7,015 nt of DNA from Comchoanobacter sp040266255 (GTDB lineage Bacteria > Pseudomonadota > Gammaproteobacteria > Comchoanobacterales > Comchoanobacteraceae): NCBI GenBank assembly GCA_040266255.1, contig JBDQEV010000032.1:1-7015 (forward strand), read 5' to 3'. A program made the translations under genes and the position numbers. The notes under the pieces were generated by a model. It saw only the letters and a program-made list of their open reading frames with translations, did no database searches and had not been told where the DNA came from. Position 1 is the first letter of the stretch. The number at the start of each line of letters is the position of its first letter. Shown one piece after another: positions 5,119-7,015 of the stretch.

Positions 5119-6791
5119 TCAACGGTGACGCATTTGGCTAAATTTCTAGGTTGATCAATATTGAGGCCTTTCTCCATTGCAGTATAAACAGCAAGCAGTT
5201 GTAAACATGCATTAAGTGCTAGTATCCCCAGTGGGTGATTAGGGATGTCAATTTTGAGGTCACATATATCCTGATCGCCAATGACCAGTGTAGTACCATT
5301 TCTTGCATGAATTTCAGAAATTGCAGTTTGTGTATGCGTGCAAGCTTGAGGCATTAATACGATAATCAATACATTGTTGTCTATCATTGCAAGAGGGCCA
5401 TGTTTTAACTCACCAACTGCAAGCCCTTCAGCATGAATATAACATAGCTCCTTAAACTTTAGGGCCGCTTCTAAAGAGATGGGAAAGCAAGTGTGCCGCC
5501 CAAGTACTAACAAACTCTTATACTTTGCAATACTTTTGGCATGTAATTTGAGATGATCCTTTAAGTACAAGTGATGTTGCATTGTATCTACGACGGATTT
5601 TATGGGGGGAATGGTTAGAGATAAGAACTGTCTAGATAATAAGAATAAAGCAGTGACCTGCGCAGAAAATGCTTTTGTCGATGCAACACCAATTTCTTTT
5701 CCAGCATTTAATAAGAATGAGAAATTGCAATTGCGTATTAGACTGCTGTGATCAACATTACAAATTGCTATTTTCTGAGCTAGAGTGAACTTTGATAGCG
5801 CAATGAGTGTATCAGCCGTTTCTCCAGATTGAGAGATTGCAATGACTAAAGTATCTTTGCTGTGGTATGCACCAAAGTCCTTGACTTCACTCGAGAGATA
5901 GATATCACATGCTATTTTTTTTTGTCGTAACCAGTATTGTAAAATTAGCCCACTATGATAACTAGAGCCACACCCTAAGATAGCCACATGCCTTGGCTGA
6001 AGTGTAAAAGGAGATTTCAGCCATTGTTTATAAATTTGGCTAATAACTACTGGTTGCTCATGTATTTCACTGAGTGTATGTAACTGATGCTTATCTTTCT
6101 GGGGTGGGAGTTCGGGTAGAGGTAAAAACTCAAGTAAGATAGAACAGCCCTCTGGAGATAAGCTAGTGACGGTCTCATTTGGTAGAGGAGCAAATTGATC
6201 ATGGCTGTTGAATGCATAAATATCAGAACTAACGGCATAATTACGATCAGACTTACTAATGTACAATGGCATATCTTTCCTATATATAATGACCTCTTTT
6301 GGAGACTCAGTAGTGATGCAAGCAAATGCAAACCGGCCTTCAAGTCTTGTAGTCATAAGCTCTATTGCAGTTTCAAATGAATGTAGCGATAAATAATAAT
6401 CCAGTAATAGTGTGATGCACTCAGTGTCTGTTTGAGACTCAAAAGTGTAACCATGTTGAGATAACTCTTCACGTAAAGATTCATGATTTGTAATAATGCC
6501 ATTATGCACAATACTAATCTTATCACGGTAGCACTGAGGGTGGGCATTTTTAAGATTGACTTGTCCATGAGTTGCCCAGCGAGTGTGAGCAATACCAATA
6601 GTAGCATCAGTCGTAGTGGGAATTGATTTTAACAAAGCATTTGGGCCTTCAAGAGATTTATAGGTTTGAATGCCTTGATTGATTATGCTTAACCCACAAG
6701 AGTCATATCCCCTATACCTCAAGCTTTCTAATCCCTTAATCAGCTGCAGCTTGCATCTTTTTTTTCCAACAATGCCATAAATTCCGCACAT
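5115..6791 (-). CDS. glmS: Glutamine-fructose-6-phosphate aminotransferase (isomerizing), glucosamine-6-phosphate synthase
   Basis: Makes glucosamine-6-phosphate from fructose-6-phosphate and glutamine, the committed step toward UDP-GlcNAc for peptidoglycan and lipopolysaccharide; cytosolic. The N-terminal Ntn glutaminase half has the nucleophile Cys2 (MCGIYGIVG), HTRWATHG (69-76), HNGII (96-100) and TDTE (121-124). Two SIS domains follow, with CGSSYHSG (274-281), SQSGETADT (320-328) and EIGVASTKAF (366-375). Residues matching the E. coli isomerase machinery are Lys445 and Glu448 (KFKELCY), His464 (ELKHGP) and Lys553 in the C-terminal tail NLAKCVTVE. At 558 residues it is about 50 shorter than E. 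coli GlmS (609). The loss is spread over the interdomain linker (about 200-270), where a proline-rich stretch replaces part of it, and the last SIS domain. All catalytic positions remain, so it should be active. The start is fixed because Cys2 must follow Met, and TGGAT lies upstream at plausible spacing. glmU is not adjacent. Confidence 0.96.
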   Translation of the reverse strand: MCGIYGIVGKKRCKLQLIKGLESLRYRGYDSCGLSIINQGIQTYKSLEGPNALLKSIPTTTDATIGIAHTRWATHGQVNLKNAHPQCYRDKISIVHNGIITNHESLREELSQHGYTFESQTDTECITLLLDYYLSLHSFETAIELMTTRLEGRFAFACITTESPKEVIIYRKDMPLYISKSDRNYAVSSDIYAFNSHDQFAPLPNETVTSLSPEGCSILLEFLPLPELPPQKDKHQLHTLSEIHEQPVVISQIYKQWLKSPFTLQPRHVAILGCGSSYHSGLILQYWLRQKKIACDIYLSSEVKDFGAYHSKDTLVIAISQSGETADTLIALSKFTLAQKIAICNVDHSSLIRNCNFSFLLNAGKEIGVASTKAFSAQVTALFLLSRQFLSLTIPPIKSVVDTMQHHLYLKDHLKLHAKSIAKYKSLLVLGRHTCFPISLEAALKFKELCYIHAEGLAVGELKHGPLAMIDNNVLIIVLMPQACTHTQTAISEIHARNGTTLVIGDQDICDLKIDIPNHPLGILALNACLQLLAVYTAMEKGLNIDQPRNLAKCVTVE

Positions 6792-6814
6792 AAAATATAT
6801 CCATTATTCAGAGG

Positions 6815-6844
6815 ATCATAGCACTTAACTAGAGTTGGCGTCTA
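6815..6844 (-). promoter_or_regulatory. Candidate sigma70 promoter for glmS
   Basis: On the minus strand TAGACG (6839-6844, 4/6 to TTGACA) and TATGAT (6815-6820, 5/6 to TATAAT) are 18 bp apart. Transcription would begin near 6808, leaving a leader of about 17 nt that carries the TGGAT ribosome site. A leader this short leaves no room for a glmS ribozyme or a long sRNA-controlled leader, at least from this promoter. Confidence 0.45.
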
Positions 6845-6902
6845 TTGTAAATTGCAAGTATCTCGTAATGTAGCGATTTTTATTGGGCAGTCAGTTTACA
6901 GC

Positions 6903-6931
6903 TTGACATTTTATACAAAAAATAGTACAAT
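6903..6931 (+). promoter_or_regulatory. Strong-looking sigma70 promoter reading to the right, away from glmS
   Basis: A perfect TTGACA -35 box (6903-6908) and TACAAT -10 box (6926-6931, 5/6) are separated by exactly 17 bp, the best match to the sigma70 consensus that I found in the window. It faces away from glmS, with transcription expected to start near 6938 in very AT-rich DNA. It would drive the possible gene starting at 6959. Confidence 0.6.
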
Positions 6932-6958
6932 TAAATTATAATAAATTCCTATAAGTAC

Positions 6959-7015
6959 ATGAAAATAGATACAAATTACAAAAAAAGCAAGTCAGAAAAA
7001 GTTGCTGCATATACC
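6959..7015 (+). CDS. Possible start of a gene of unknown function, cut by the right edge
   Basis: From the ATG at 6959 there are 19 open codons to the end of the window, giving a lysine-rich N-terminus (MKIDTNYKKSKSEKVAAYT). The case for a gene is mainly its placement: about 20 nt downstream of the predicted start site of a near-consensus promoter facing the same way. No convincing ribosome site precedes it, and an open run this short is not significant alone. I do not recognise a family. Confidence 0.35.
   Translation, partial: MKIDTNYKKSKSEKVAAYT

Noticed and set aside
6047..6607. Open frames inside glmS (6047-6343 minus, 6195-6380 plus, 6362-6607 minus)
   Set aside because: They overlap the conserved glutaminase domain and linker of GlmS and have no recognisable product.
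6792..6958. A glmS ribozyme or long regulatory leader upstream of glmS
   Set aside because: The glmS ribozyme is a feature of Gram-positive bacteria, and the predicted leader here is only about 17 nt with no matching core seen.

Overview
This window reads as ordinary chromosomal DNA from an AT-leaning gammaproteobacterium using the standard bacterial code. ParC, GlmS, dUTPase and the TatD-family protein all align by eye over most of their length with their enterobacterial counterparts. A DamX-type SPOR protein is present, and the ubiquinone hydroxylase is the di-iron Coq7 type. Coq7 implies an aerobic, ubiquinone-using proteobacterium. I cannot name the genus. Genes are tightly packed with overlaps. 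There are no RNA genes, CRISPR arrays, insertion sequences or phage genes that I can support.

Layout. Bases 1-1341 (minus) hold the N-terminal 447 residues of ParC, cut by the left edge. Bases 1342-1531 are a divergent promoter region containing a 12-bp palindrome. Bases 1532-4280 (plus) hold three genes in a row. They are a membrane-anchored AAA ATPase with a C-terminal SPOR domain (DamX-like), coq7, and a YcfH-type TatD nuclease whose start overlaps the coq7 stop by one base. Bases 4259-6791 (minus) hold glmS, an EmrE-like SMR transporter and dut, transcribed in that order. glmS and the SMR gene overlap by 4 bp (ATGA). The 3' ends of tatD and dut converge and overlap by 22 bp. Bases 6792-6958 are a second divergent promoter region. 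It has a probable glmS promoter facing left and a near-consensus sigma70 promoter facing right. Bases 6959-7015 may be the first 19 codons of a gene that continues off the window.

Functions. The genes are mainly housekeeping: chromosome decatenation (ParC), septum and cell-wall division (DamX-like), ubiquinone synthesis (Coq7), DNA/nucleotide hygiene (TatD-type nuclease, dUTPase) and the entry step to amino-sugar and peptidoglycan synthesis (GlmS), plus one small multidrug exporter. I see no convincing new defence, mobile or biosynthetic system. The most distinctive points are the acidic, Lys/Arg-free linker in the DamX-like protein and its unusual neighbours, the coupling of an SMR exporter to glmS with dut following, the shortened GlmS, the terminator-less convergent overlap, and the operator-like symmetry elements in the intergenic spaces.
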